Part shown: one piece after another, positions 44,857-53,921 of the stretch
How the letters are laid out: each line of letters begins with the position of its first letter
Numbering within the stretch: position 1 is the stretch's first letter
NCBI RefSeq assembly: GCF_015709515.1
Contig: NZ_JADNQZ010000048.1
Coordinates: 62,001 to 126,000, forward strand
Reading direction: 5' to 3'
Length of the DNA stretch: 64,000 bases
DNA from: Methylocystis sp. H62
GTDB lineage: Bacteria > Pseudomonadota > Alphaproteobacteria > Rhizobiales > Beijerinckiaceae
Position numbers and translations under genes: made by a program
Notes under the pieces: generated by a model
Seen by the model: the letters and a program-made list of their open reading frames with translations, nothing else
The model's database searches: none
Told to the model about the DNA's origin: nothing

Positions 44857-46016
44857 ACGGCTGCTCTCGACGCGCGGTGGCCGCGGACGTCGTCTTCGAC
44901 GGCGAAAAAAAACATCACGACTGTGCCGTCGTGATTGAAGGTCAGCAAATCGCGGCGCTGACGCGGCGATCGGATCTTCCTTCTTCGATTGAAGTCTACA
45001 ACGTCCCCCAAGGCGCATGGCTCGCGCCGGGCTTTATCGACATTCAGGTCAACGGCGGCGGCGACGTCCTTTTCAACGCCGATCCGACGCCCGCCGCTTT
45101 GGCGAAGATGGCGCAGGCGCATCGCAAGTTCGGCGTGACGTCGTTTTTGCCGACGCTCATCACCGACAGCGATAAGGCTATGGCGGCGGCGCTTGACGCG
45201 GTCAGCGCGATCATGCCGCGCGAGCCCGGCATTCTCGGAATTCATCTCGAGGGCCCTTTTCTCTCTCCGCAAAAACCGGGCGTTCATCGGCGAGAGTTTA
45301 TCCGCCGTCCACAAGCCCATCATCGCCAGATGCTCGGCGCGTTTCGTGCGGGCGTCTTGCTGGTGACGCTCGCGCCCGAGGATGCGCCCGACGGCTTCAT
45401 CGCCGAACTTGTCGCTGCGGGCGCGAAGGTCTCGCTCGGTCATTCGATGGCGACTTATGAGCAAACCCGCGCCGCAATGGCCGAGGGCCTGACGGGCTTC
45501 ACGCATTTGTTCAACGCGATGCGTCCGCTTTCCGCGCGCGAGCCCGGACCTGCCGCGGCGGCGCTCGAATCGCCCGACGCCTCTTACGGGCTCATCGTTG
45601 ACGGCGAGCACGTCGCCCCCGCCATGCTGGGATTGGCGATGCGCGGCGTCGGGCGTCCCATGCTGGTGAGCGACGCCATGCCGCCGGTCGGCGGGACGAA
45701 AGTCGAGTTCAATCTCCTTGGCGCGCGGATCATGGTCCGCGACGGCAGTTGCCGCACGCAGGAGGGCGCGCTTGCAGGATCGTCGATCGAGATGGCGAGC
45801 GCGGTTCGCAACTGCGTGCGGCTTCTCGGACTGCCTCTGGAGCAAGCCCTGCGCTGCGCCTCTCGCCACCCTGCCGAGTTTCTAGGTCTCGGACGCTCGC
45901 TTGGCCGCCTCGCGCCGGGATATCGCGCCGACATGGCGGCGTTCGACCCGACGGATATTTCGGTCTCCGCCGCCTGGGTCGCCGGCGAAAGATCGGATTA
46001 TTGTCCCGGAGCGTAG
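44853..46016 (+). CDS. nagA: N-acetylglucosamine-6-phosphate deacetylase
   Basis: 387 residues, amidohydrolase superfamily. WLAPGFIDIQVNGGGDVLFN near the N-terminus, the metal-site Glu in GIHLEGPFLSPQKPGVH, VSLGHSMATYEQ, FTHLFNAMRPLSAREPG and LVSDAMPPVGG (catalytic Asp). Removes the acetyl group from GlcNAc-6-P. With nagZ, murQ and the SIS deaminase it completes the route from recycled muropeptide sugars to fructose-6-phosphate; anmK and a GlcNAc kinase are not seen in the window. Confidence 0.94.
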   Translation: MNGCSRRAVAADVVFDGEKKHHDCAVVIEGQQIAALTRRSDLPSSIEVYNVPQGAWLAPGFIDIQVNGGGDVLFNADPTPAALAKMAQAHRKFGVTSFLPTLITDSDKAMAAALDAVSAIMPREPGILGIHLEGPFLSPQKPGVHRREFIRRPQAHHRQMLGAFRAGVLLVTLAPEDAPDGFIAELVAAGAKVSLGHSMATYEQTRAAMAEGLTGFTHLFNAMRPLSAREPGPAAAALESPDASYGLIVDGEHVAPAMLGLAMRGVGRPMLVSDAMPPVGGTKVEFNLLGARIMVRDGSCRTQEGALAGSSIEMASAVRNCVRLLGLPLEQALRCASRHPAEFLGLGRSLGRLAPGYRADMAAFDPTDISVSAAWVAGERSDYCPGA

Positions 46017-46174
46017 CTCGTTGGCCGATCTAGGTGCGCGACCGCCTCGCTCAAGCGAATCTTGCGCATCCACAAAAGTGCTTGCCGGGCGAAGAACTCT
46101 ATCGCAGACCTATCTGACTTATCGATCCATTCAATGGATTGGATCAAGCTCGCTGCGCGCATAGGGAGAGACCG

Positions 46175-47827
46175 ATGTCTGCCGATCAAAACTTCCCGTC
46201 GGAAAAAGTGGTGTCGGAACTCGCCGCGCCGCAGGGTGTGCGGCCTCTCAATCAGCGTGGCCGGGTGGAACGTCGAGAGGTGCTGCGCGCCGGCGCCGCC
46301 GGAATCATCGGGACCATTTTCGGCGGCAAATCCGCCAATGCGACAGGGCTGTTCTCACGCCTGATGGGAGACACGGCGTCGGCGGCGGAGGCGAGCGCGC
46401 CGCGTCTTGCGACGCTTGGCGACTACGTCTGGCTCACGCCGACGAAGCTCGGCGGGGGCGCTCAGGTGCAGGATCTTGCGACCGGCAAGACAATGGCCTG
46501 GATCGAATATTGGAATTACGGCGACAGCTGCCCGATCGCTCATCATCTCGCGGCCTTTCCTTCGGCCGACCCGCGCAAAGGCTTCGAGTTCGTAAACTCG
46601 ACCCAGGGTGCGCAGAACGTGCTGATTTATGGCATCCCCACGCAGATCCGGGAACATGGAATGCTCGATCCTTTGTGGGGTCAGGGCAATCAGATCTATC
46701 GCGTCGGCTTCGACGGGCAGCAGATGAGTTTGCTCGAGAACGTCGCCGAGACCACAGGGATCGGACTTGGCGTGCACACCGTCATCTTCCCGGATGCGTC
46801 TGGTTTCACGGTCGCGGACGGACAAAAGGATGTGGTCGCCTTCTTCAATCGCGCGACCGGAAATCAGAAGACGACGGTGATCGACGCCTTCCGTTTCGAC
46901 TGGCGTGGAAACGAGCCGGACGGCGTGCTCGAGGACAACTGGTTCAAGGGAGGGACCGTTCGCGTTTCCCGTCTCGTAAAGGCGCCCGACACCGGGCTCT
47001 ACGATTATCGCGGCGTCAAGGGAAACAAGCTCGATTGGGAGATGGTGCCGATGGGCGAGTATCTCGCCTATTCGGGACAGCTTCCGGGCGACTCGGTGAA
47101 GACGCTGACCGGCGCCGATAATTGCGTCCACCATCCGATCCATCCGCTCTCGCTGGTGACGCTTCGCATGTTCGCCGTCGGCGTCGTCATCGACCGCACG
47201 ACGATGGAGCCGGTTGCGTGTATTTCTTCTCCGGACGGCACGACCAAGGAAAGCATTCCGGTCAAGAAAATCGCCGACGGCATTTGGGACATCAAGCTGG
47301 ATAATGTCGTGTCCTCCGGACACGAATGCGGCTTTGGACCACACGGCAAATGGTTCACCATGACGAACAACACCCGCCAAAACAGCATGGGCGTGTTCGA
47401 TTGTTCGGACCGCGATCCGCGCAACTGGAAGCGAGTCGCCGAGTTCAAGGATTCGCACTGGGTCGGCTCGACGCCGAGCCCGTTCCACATCACCTATTCG
47501 ATGGACGGCTCAAAGATGTTTGTCTCAGAGCTGCATCGCAAGCCGGCGAAAAGCGCCATCGTCGTCGTCGACACCAACACCTGGACGACAATCAAGCGCT
47601 TCGAGAATGTGGGCGTTGACCTGCAGACGATGCATGTCACCTATGACGGCAAATATGTGCTCGCAATCTTCAGCGGATTCCAGCGGCTCGAAGGAGGAAC
47701 CTTCGTCTTCACGCAGGATACGCTGGAGCCCGTCGGTTATATTCCGAACTTTGGCGGTCACCACGACTGCGTTATTGTTCCGCGAAACAATGAGGAACTG
47801 ATCCACAGCCGCTGCACCACGGTCTGA
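46175..47827 (+). CDS. Tat-exported NosZ-like copper beta-propeller lacking the CuA domain
   Basis: 550 residues from ATG 46175 (AGGGAGAG upstream). A twin-arginine signal (VERREVLRAGAAGIIGTIFGG, residues 31-51) means export folded, as for NosZ. The rest reads as a seven-bladed propeller. The CuZ ligands of Pseudomonas stutzeri nitrous oxide reductase (His129, 130, 178, 326, 382, 433, 494) have counterparts at His123/124 (CPIAHHLAAFPS), 201 (GVHTVIFP), 383 (SGHECGF), 438 (SPFHITYS), 487 (TMHVTYDGK) and 529/530 (GGHHDCVIVP); the spacings 383-438-487 (55, 49) match NosZ (56, 51). The chain ends right there, so the CuA cupredoxin domain is absent. Extra His319/320/323. Reaction unknown. Followed by an ABC system on the same strand. 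Confidence 0.7.
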   Translation: MSADQNFPSEKVVSELAAPQGVRPLNQRGRVERREVLRAGAAGIIGTIFGGKSANATGLFSRLMGDTASAAEASAPRLATLGDYVWLTPTKLGGGAQVQDLATGKTMAWIEYWNYGDSCPIAHHLAAFPSADPRKGFEFVNSTQGAQNVLIYGIPTQIREHGMLDPLWGQGNQIYRVGFDGQQMSLLENVAETTGIGLGVHTVIFPDASGFTVADGQKDVVAFFNRATGNQKTTVIDAFRFDWRGNEPDGVLEDNWFKGGTVRVSRLVKAPDTGLYDYRGVKGNKLDWEMVPMGEYLAYSGQLPGDSVKTLTGADNCVHHPIHPLSLVTLRMFAVGVVIDRTTMEPVACISSPDGTTKESIPVKKIADGIWDIKLDNVVSSGHECGFGPHGKWFTMTNNTRQNSMGVFDCSDRDPRNWKRVAEFKDSHWVGSTPSPFHITYSMDGSKMFVSELHRKPAKSAIVVVDTNTWTTIKRFENVGVDLQTMHVTYDGKYVLAIFSGFQRLEGGTFVFTQDTLEPVGYIPNFGGHHDCVIVPRNNEELIHSRCTTV

Positions 47828-47958
47828 CGGGAACGGCGAACCCGCAAAGGCGACTCGCTTGCGTCCGGCGACGAGCCCCTCAAGCGATCGCTCCTCCTCA
47901 ACGAATCGGCCCGGCGTCACGCGCCTGACCGCATCGCCCTGCAGATAATGGTTCACCT

Positions 47959-49266
47959 ATGACGAAACGCCATCGCTCGCGCTTCCTGCTGGTGCGGCTC
48001 GGCGCTCAGAACGTCGGACGCCGGCTGCTGCGCAGTCTCTTGCTCGGCATGGCGGTGATGATCGCCGTCGGGGTTGTCTTCTCCGGCTTCGTCACCGGCT
48101 GGTCGCTGCGAGAAGGAATTTTGACGACCTTTTCGCGAATGGGCGCCGATCTCATTGTCGTGCCGCATGGCGCCTTGGTGAACATCACCAGCACGTTGCT
48201 CACAGTGCAGCCGACGGATCTCGATCTGGATGCTGCTCTGGGCGACAAGCTCAGAGCCGTTCCCGGCGTGGCGACGGTCGCCGCGCAGCGTCTCATCCGC
48301 GCGAGCGTCGAGGGGCGCGCGATCAATCTAATCGCCTATGATCAGGCGACCGATTTCACCGTCGAATCCTGGCTGCCCGCGGGCGAGAAACCCGTGGCCG
48401 CGACCGGGGGCCTGCTCGTTGGGGAGCGGGTCGCGCTGAAGACTGGCGAAGCCCTGACGATTTGCGGTCGGTCGCTGGTCGTGACGGGACGATTGGGCCG
48501 AACGGGCGTGGGTCCCTTTGACGAATCCTATTTCATCACCTTTTCCGCGCTCGACGAGCTTGTCGCCGCCGCGATCCGGGCGCGCCCTGCGAACATCCCT
48601 GTTCATCCGCCCGCGTCTTCGCCTTCGAAAGGGGATGACGCGACGCATCATGATCACGCCGCAGGACGGGCCGAATGCCTTCCGCCAATCGCGCAGGATC
48701 GTGTCTCTGCATTTCTCTTGCAACTGTCGCCCGGCGCCTCGGCGGAGCAAGCGCGTTTCGCCATTGGACAGATCCCGGCCATCAAAATCGTCACGGGCAA
48801 TCCGATCTTCACCGCCGCGCGCCAATCGCTCGGAAGTCTCTTCGGGGGCGTGGCGATTTTTGCTGGCTTGCTGATGCTGGCGATCTTCTTTCTCGTGTCG
48901 TTGTTGTTTTCCGCCATCGTTCAGGAGCGCTATCGTGAACTCGGCGTGTTGCGGGCCATTGGCGCACGGCCGGCGCAGATCATATCCATCACTTTGATCG
49001 AGGCGGGGCTCATCACAGGCTTTGGCGGCCTGTTAGGCATCGGCGCGGGTTTCTCGCTGATCTTCGTTTTTGCCCGTTCTCTCGGCTTTTACTTCTCGTC
49101 TCTCGGCGTGCCGTTCGACGCGCCGCCTGCCGGAATCATATGGATCGCCGCGGGCGCCGCGGCGCTCTGCGGCGTTACGATCGGCGTCGGAGGGGCTTTC
49201 GTCGCCGCTTGGCGGACACGGCGTCTTGAACCCTACGCGATGATCCAGATGGAAAGCGCGCGATGA
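47959..49266 (+). CDS. FtsX/MacB-type ABC permease with His-rich insert
   Basis: 435 residues, four membrane helices in the FtsX/LolE pattern: one near residues 28-48, three in the C-terminal part (about 290-315, 345-370, 390-415; VQERYRELGVLRAIGARPAQI before the second block). The large periplasmic domain between has a local insert around residues 214-240 rich in Pro, Ser and His, including HHDH at 230-233 and a Cys at 240, which could hold a metal ion. It lies 131 bases after the NosZ-like gene and overlaps the ATPase start (ATGA). MacB-like permeases move substrates by mechanotransmission in the periplasm, fitting maturation or release of a periplasmic protein. Confidence 0.87.
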   Translation: MTKRHRSRFLLVRLGAQNVGRRLLRSLLLGMAVMIAVGVVFSGFVTGWSLREGILTTFSRMGADLIVVPHGALVNITSTLLTVQPTDLDLDAALGDKLRAVPGVATVAAQRLIRASVEGRAINLIAYDQATDFTVESWLPAGEKPVAATGGLLVGERVALKTGEALTICGRSLVVTGRLGRTGVGPFDESYFITFSALDELVAAAIRARPANIPVHPPASSPSKGDDATHHDHAAGRAECLPPIAQDRVSAFLLQLSPGASAEQARFAIGQIPAIKIVTGNPIFTAARQSLGSLFGGVAIFAGLLMLAIFFLVSLLFSAIVQERYRELGVLRAIGARPAQIISITLIEAGLITGFGGLLGIGAGFSLIFVFARSLGFYFSSLGVPFDAPPAGIIWIAAGAAALCGVTIGVGGAFVAAWRTRRLEPYAMIQMESAR

Positions 49267-50663
49267 TTCTTTCCGCCACGGGTTTGCGGAAGCATTACGG
49301 CGGCGATCCTGGCGTGGACGCGGTAATCTCTGCCGATTTGATCATTGGCGCAGGCGAGTTCGTTTCGATCGTCGGACGATCTGGCTCTGGTAAATCGACG
49401 CTGCTCGCCATGGTCGGCGGGTTGACGCCGCCGACGGCGGGCAGGATTCAACTCGCGGGGGACGAGCTCTGGGATCTTCCCGAGGCGCAGCTTGCCGATA
49501 TCAGGCGAGAGCGGATCGGCTTCGTCTTCCAGTTCCAGAGTCTCCTTCCGAATCTTCGCGCCATCGACAATGTCGCCTTGCCGGCGCTTCTGGGCGACGA
49601 CGTGACGCCGGAATGCGCCTATGCGCGCGCGCAAGACCTTCTCGCCCGCGTGGGTCTGAGCGATCGGATGACAGCCTTCCCAGGACAGATGTCCGGCGGC
49701 GAGCAGCGTCGCGTCGTCATCGCTCGGGCCTTGATCAATGAACCGCAATTGCTTCTCGGGGACGAACCGACAAGCGACCTCGACGAGGAGACGGAAGAAG
49801 AAATCTTCACGCTGCTCGACAATTTGCGACGAGAGGAAAATTTCGCAATAGCGCTCGTCACGCACAACCATGCGCTGGCGCAACGCGCTGATCGCATGTT
49901 CGAGATGCGGCAAGGAATTCTCCTTCCGAGCGATGCGCCGCGCGCCTTCGTCGCTGCGCCGATCCGGCGCTCCGAACCGTCCGCGCCAAAAACGCCCGCG
50001 CCGGTCGGCGCCGATGCAGACGGCGCGCGCGATTTCGAAAAACTTGGCAAGACGCTGTGGGCGACAGCGGGACGCATCTTCGCCGCCGCGGCGCTGTTGT
50101 TCATTCTCGCGTCGTCGGCCAATTACGGCGTGGCGCGCTACCAGCAGTATGAACTTGACGCCGGTCGGCAGCGACTCGCCGCCCTCGAAGAACTTGCGAC
50201 GTCCACTTTGCAGAGCGACATCGCGTCGATTACGCAGCTCGGCGACGGTCGTTATGAGGTGACGATTTATCTTGAGAACACAAAAGCCGAACAACCCATT
50301 TACGTCATGTCGCCGAGCGTGCAGGGTTTCGTGCAGGTTGGAGTCGGCTGGCAGGAAGCGCCGCTGACGCCGATCGACGACGCCACCGCCGCGGTGCTGA
50401 AAGTCACAGGGCGGCAGCTCTACCGCTTCGTTTTTGAGGCTCGCCTCACGAAATTCACCGAATTGTTGCCCCACTACATGCATGTGCGCTTCAGCAACAG
50501 CATGCTTGTCAGTCCCGAGAGCACACCCACGAATGAGTTATTTCAGCGCGTCGACAACTACTATGTCTATCTGAAACCAGACAATGTCGACGACGCGACG
50601 ATCGCAAAGGATGTTCGGTTTCCCGGGCCGCCGCCGCTCTGGATCTGGATGCCGCCGCACTGA
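49263..50663 (+). CDS. LolD/MacB-type ABC ATPase fused to a membrane anchor and periplasmic domain
   Basis: 466 residues. Residues 1-225 are a normal ABC ATPase (Walker A GRSGSGKST, Q loop FVFQFQSLLPN, signature MSGGEQRRV, Walker B LLLGDEPTSDLD, then H switch VTHNHALA). After a Pro/Ala linker comes one membrane helix (about 277-297, AAALLFILASSANYGV), and residues 298-466 form a domain of unknown type placed in the periplasm if the topology is as expected (GDGRYEVTIYLENTKAEQPI, HYMHVRFSNSMLV, C-terminal PPPLWIWMPPH). I know no standard LolD/MacB-class ATPase with such an extension. It probably docks the upstream permease and the NosZ-like protein. Confidence 0.85.
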   Translation: MILSATGLRKHYGGDPGVDAVISADLIIGAGEFVSIVGRSGSGKSTLLAMVGGLTPPTAGRIQLAGDELWDLPEAQLADIRRERIGFVFQFQSLLPNLRAIDNVALPALLGDDVTPECAYARAQDLLARVGLSDRMTAFPGQMSGGEQRRVVIARALINEPQLLLGDEPTSDLDEETEEEIFTLLDNLRREENFAIALVTHNHALAQRADRMFEMRQGILLPSDAPRAFVAAPIRRSEPSAPKTPAPVGADADGARDFEKLGKTLWATAGRIFAAAALLFILASSANYGVARYQQYELDAGRQRLAALEELATSTLQSDIASITQLGDGRYEVTIYLENTKAEQPIYVMSPSVQGFVQVGVGWQEAPLTPIDDATAAVLKVTGRQLYRFVFEARLTKFTELLPHYMHVRFSNSMLVSPESTPTNELFQRVDNYYVYLKPDNVDDATIAKDVRFPGPPPLWIWMPPH

Positions 50664-50699
50664 CGTCTCTCCCTCAAGTCGATGGGCGCAATCCTCGCG

Positions 50700-51446
50700 C
50701 TACGCGGTTGCGGCGTCCAAAATCGCCGCTGCTTCGATAAGGTCGAAGTCGGGAATGCGCGCGTTGGTCAAAGGGTCTTCGCCCGATATCCATTGCTCGA
50801 GCGCATGTGGCGCGGAGAGCGCGCAATTGAGCGCTCTGTTGACTTCATAGAGTCCCCACGCCAGTCCGGCGCGCCGCAGCGCCGCCATCAGGGCGTTCTG
50901 AACGAGGCTGCGGACGACGAGATGCGGCGTGGAGATCGGCGCTTCAACGGCTTCGCCTCTCACCGCCGCAAGGCATAACGCCTTGTCGAACGCCGCATGA
51001 CCGCGGCAAGCAAGCGGACGAATTTTATAGGCGAGGCATAAGTCGCCTTCGATCAGCGGGCAGGCATGCTGGGCGGTCAGCCGCTGTTCTTCGGATAGGC
51101 CGCCAACGGCCTGATCGGCGTCGGCGATGCGCTTACCGAGCATTATGCCGCGCTCCTGAAAGGCGGCGGCGTTGACGGAAATGAAGCGCGCGAGCAGAAA
51201 TATCTCCGGCGCCGTCGCGACGACGCGAAGGCGGCAACAGGCCGCGCATTCTCCCTGACAGGCGAGCGCTGGCGCGCCTGCCGCCTGAAGGGCGACGTTG
51301 TGCGTGAAGCTGTCAAAAGCTTGCGCGCAGAGCAGCGCGACAAGCTCCGGGCGCGCCCCGCGCGAGCCTATCGTTTCGCTGAAGGCATGCGACGCGGCCT
51401 TGAAGAAGGCAGAAGGGCTGATATCCCCGCTCATCGGCTTTTCCAC
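50700..51446 (-). CDS. YkgJ-family cysteine cluster protein
   Basis: 248 residues from GTG 51446; ATG 51434 with GGAAAAG upstream is an equally good start. The zinc/iron-chelating pattern is present: CQGECAACCRL early on and CPLIEGDLCLAYKIRPLACRGH in the middle. Such proteins are thought to bind a metal or Fe-S cluster; function is not established. Convergent with the ABC ATPase gene, so not part of that operon. Confidence 0.8.
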   Translation of the reverse strand: MEKPMSGDISPSAFFKAASHAFSETIGSRGARPELVALLCAQAFDSFTHNVALQAAGAPALACQGECAACCRLRVVATAPEIFLLARFISVNAAAFQERGIMLGKRIADADQAVGGLSEEQRLTAQHACPLIEGDLCLAYKIRPLACRGHAAFDKALCLAAVRGEAVEAPISTPHLVVRSLVQNALMAALRRAGLAWGLYEVNRALNCALSAPHALEQWISGEDPLTNARIPDFDLIEAAAILDAATA

Positions 51447-51961
51447 CCCTGCGCCAGTAGAAGACGATCGGCGCAGCGCTGGCTTCGCTCACGCCGACTT
51501 CGGTTGCGAACTCCAACTCATAAGACCGCGATACCTGCGGAGCATCGTGCTGGTGTAGAACGCTGGGTAGATTGGCGGGTCGGAAGAGAAGCCTGAAACC
51601 GGAGAGGATCTTCGGCCACCTGGGGCGCTCCGGCGCCATCCGTGATTCCGCCTCGATAGCGGATGTGGGGGGGAAAGGTGGTAGCGGAGGTCCGCTACCG
51701 CCGATCCCCCCGACTGAGTCCATGGGTATTTTCGCTTGCGCTCGCATTGACGGCCAAAATGCGGGACAGGGGGCGGACACTTCGGGTATCGCCTGCGACA
51801 GAGGTTTGATTCGTTCGATCAATCGACTGCAATATGCTGCGATAAGCCCACATTATCGGACATATAGGAGAGAAGACAAGCGCGGCGGATTGGCGTGGAG
51901 TTTAAGCATAAAGCGCCGCCGCGACTTGCCGGCGGAGTCGATCTGAGGGACGATTCCACGC
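51447..51961. other. Gene-poor spacer upstream of the DUF1403 gene
   Basis: 515 bases. Frames on both strands stay open, but neither gives a recognisable product; both are Pro/Gly-rich around 51660-51720. A small inverted repeat GATAAGCCCACATTATC lies at about 51840-51856 just before an AGGAGAG run. Possibly promoter or attachment DNA for the DUF1403/scpB unit. Confidence 0.35.
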
Positions 51962-53029
51962 ATGTTGCAAATCGATTCGGCCGCAGTTTTGGATGCCCAA
52001 TCTTCGTCGCGCGCGCCGAAGAAGCGGCGTGCGCTGACCCGCAGCGATGAGGCACAAAACCCCCGAAAACCCATAGAAATCCAGTCGCTGCCGCGCTGGG
52101 CGCGGTTCGAAGCCAGCGCCCGCGGTGACCCCGAATCTAAGGCCTTTGTTGCTGGCGCCAATCTTCTCGCCCTCGACCAGATTTTGCGATCTGGCGAAGC
52201 TCGCGGCGAACCTTGTTTGGCCGGCGTCTTGCGTCAGCGCCTCGCGCTGAAAGCCGCCGCGACCTGCGCGCGGCTCGCGCGGCTGCGCGAGGACGAAGCG
52301 GCGTTGCGCGACGCCGAGCATCTTTCCGGCGTGGGCGTCGAGACCACGCCAGCCGGACGCATTCATCGACTGTTTCGGCTCTTCGCGCCGAGCGCCGTGA
52401 AACTCGATGCGCAGACTTTGTCGGCGGCCCTCAAACATATCGGGGCGCAAGGCGCCCTGGAGGCGCACCGGTTCGTCGACGCTTTGCAAGAAATCGTGAC
52501 AAACGCCAATGAGCCGCTCGCCGTGGCGGCGGGCGTGAGCGCAGCGGCGATCCATGATCTAGCGGAGTTTCCCGCGATCGACGCGGAAATCTTGGCGCTC
52601 TGGCTCGCCGACGTCGCTTTGGCGCAAAAACTCGGCTGGCGTTCGCCGATGCCGCTGCTGGCGACAGTGATCGCGTATCCCGCTCTGCGCCTTGGGCAAC
52701 AGGGCCAGCGACCGCGTCCGGGCGATCGCGGCTGGTCGGACGCGCAGGCGAGCGCCTACGCGCTCGCCGCGCGCGACGCGGTCGATCTCGCTGGCGCCTT
52801 GTCGCGCCAAACGCAAAAACTTCTCGACGCCGCGCCAAAGCTGCGCGCCAAGGGAGCAGAGCGGGTCGTCGAGATGTTGCTTGACGACGACTGCATTGCG
52901 CCGGCGCGGGCGGCGAAAATGGCAAGGCTCTCCGACCGCGGCGCGCGGCGGCTGTTTGATCGGCTGACCGAACTTGGGGCGGTGCGGGAGCTGACTGGGC
53001 GAGCGAACTTCCGACTCTATGGATTGTAG
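51962..53029 (+). CDS. DUF1403-family protein
   Basis: 355 residues, cytoplasmic, mostly helical. Contains the blocks PRWARFEASARGDPESKAFVAGANLLALDQILR, WRSPMPLLATVIAYPALR and a winged-helix-like C-terminus (RAAKMARLSDRGARRLFDRLTELGAVRELTGR). I recognise it as DUF1403, found in alphaproteobacterial accessory replicons directly upstream of an scpB homologue, as here (68-base gap). The C-terminal helix-turn-helix shape suggests DNA binding; the real function is unknown. Confidence 0.78.
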   Translation: MLQIDSAAVLDAQSSSRAPKKRRALTRSDEAQNPRKPIEIQSLPRWARFEASARGDPESKAFVAGANLLALDQILRSGEARGEPCLAGVLRQRLALKAAATCARLARLREDEAALRDAEHLSGVGVETTPAGRIHRLFRLFAPSAVKLDAQTLSAALKHIGAQGALEAHRFVDALQEIVTNANEPLAVAAGVSAAAIHDLAEFPAIDAEILALWLADVALAQKLGWRSPMPLLATVIAYPALRLGQQGQRPRPGDRGWSDAQASAYALAARDAVDLAGALSRQTQKLLDAAPKLRAKGAERVVEMLLDDDCIAPARAAKMARLSDRGARRLFDRLTELGAVRELTGRANFRLYGL

Positions 53030-53097
53030 CTCTTGCGGGCGACGCGCGAATGAATGGATGAAGAAAACGCGGTAAGACTCAATGGGAGGCCGAGGTC

Positions 53098-53921
53098 ATG
53101 GGTCGTCCGAAAAGGCGCGAAATATACGACGACTTCGATCAGGTTCTGACCGACCTGCCAGAAGCCGCGCGCTGGCGGGAATGGATGGGGCGGGTCGAAG
53201 CGGTGATCTTTGCGGCGCGGAACCCGGTGCCGCGCGAGGCGCTCGCCAGACTGGTTGGCTCAACCTGCAATCTCGACGATCTGATCGCCGACATCCGCGA
53301 AGACTTGCGCGCGAGATCCTATGAACTCGTCTTTGTCGCCGGCGGCTACCGACTGGTTACCCGGCCGCGTTTCGCGTCGGCGATCCGGGCGGCGAGCGGC
53401 GACGACTTACGGCATGCAGGCGCGCCCGAACTGACGCCGACAGAGATTCTGGCGGTGACGGCGATCGCCATCTGCAGCCCGCTACCCGCGGCGACTTGTC
53501 CCGTCTTGCTGGGCGGGAGATTAGCCGTGACGTGATCGGCGCTCTTAAGCGTCATGGTCTGATCGATGGCGCGCATCGCGCGCCAGAACCCGGCGCGCCT
53601 TTCGCTTATGTGACGACGCGGAAGTTTCTGGAGGTGTTTGGGCTGGCGACTCTGCGCGATGTGCCGGATATCGAACGGCTCGAAGACGAAGGCTTGTTGA
53701 GCTGGCCTCAATCGGAAAGCAATCTCGATGATGCGCTTAGTCTGTTGGACAACAATGAAGGCGTCGACCCGATGAAGCGGAGCGGGACGATCTGGCCGAG
53801 GAAGACCATCTATTCAAGCCGCTGCGAATTGCAGGCGGGAGTCGCGCCTAAGCGAAGCCTCGGAACGATCGCCCAAAATTTTGTGAAGCGAGTGCACCAA
53901 CCCACGCAACAAACCAGCTGA
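53098..53921 (+). pseudogene. scpB: scpB homologue broken by a frameshift
   Basis: The first part (53098 onward, MGRPKRREIYDDFDQVL, VEAVIFAARNPVPREALARL, ELTPTEILAVTAIA) is an SMC-Scp subunit ScpB, a winged-helix protein of the condensin complex. At about 53469-53470 a single missing base shifts the frame: the first frame ends at 53535, while the frame three positions apart continues with HLQPATRGDLSRLAGREISRDVIGALKRHGLI and FAYVTTRKFLEVFGL to about residue 220. Inserting one base after GCGATCGCC restores TAIAYLQPATRG. The last 40 codons after GVDP also look unlike ScpB, so a second change is likely. Accessory copy, not the housekeeping gene. Confidence 0.8.

Noticed and set aside
46355-47488. 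Minus-strand open frame of 377 codons
   Set aside because: Antisense to the NosZ-like gene, with Arg/His/Asp-rich composition and no domain.
46175-47827. Selenium-binding protein / methanethiol oxidase (SBP56)
   Set aside because: Also a copper propeller of similar size, but the CxSC-type motif and sequence blocks of SBP56 are missing, a Tat signal is present and the His pattern follows NosZ.
46175-47827. Complete nitrous oxide reductase NosZ
   Set aside because: The chain ends right after the last CuZ-type His; no CuA cupredoxin domain and no nosR/nosDFYL genes nearby.
51313-51822. Minus-strand frame of 169 codons with a Pro/Gly-rich segment
   Set aside because: Overlaps the YkgJ-type gene upstream region; composition is not gene-like and no family recognised.
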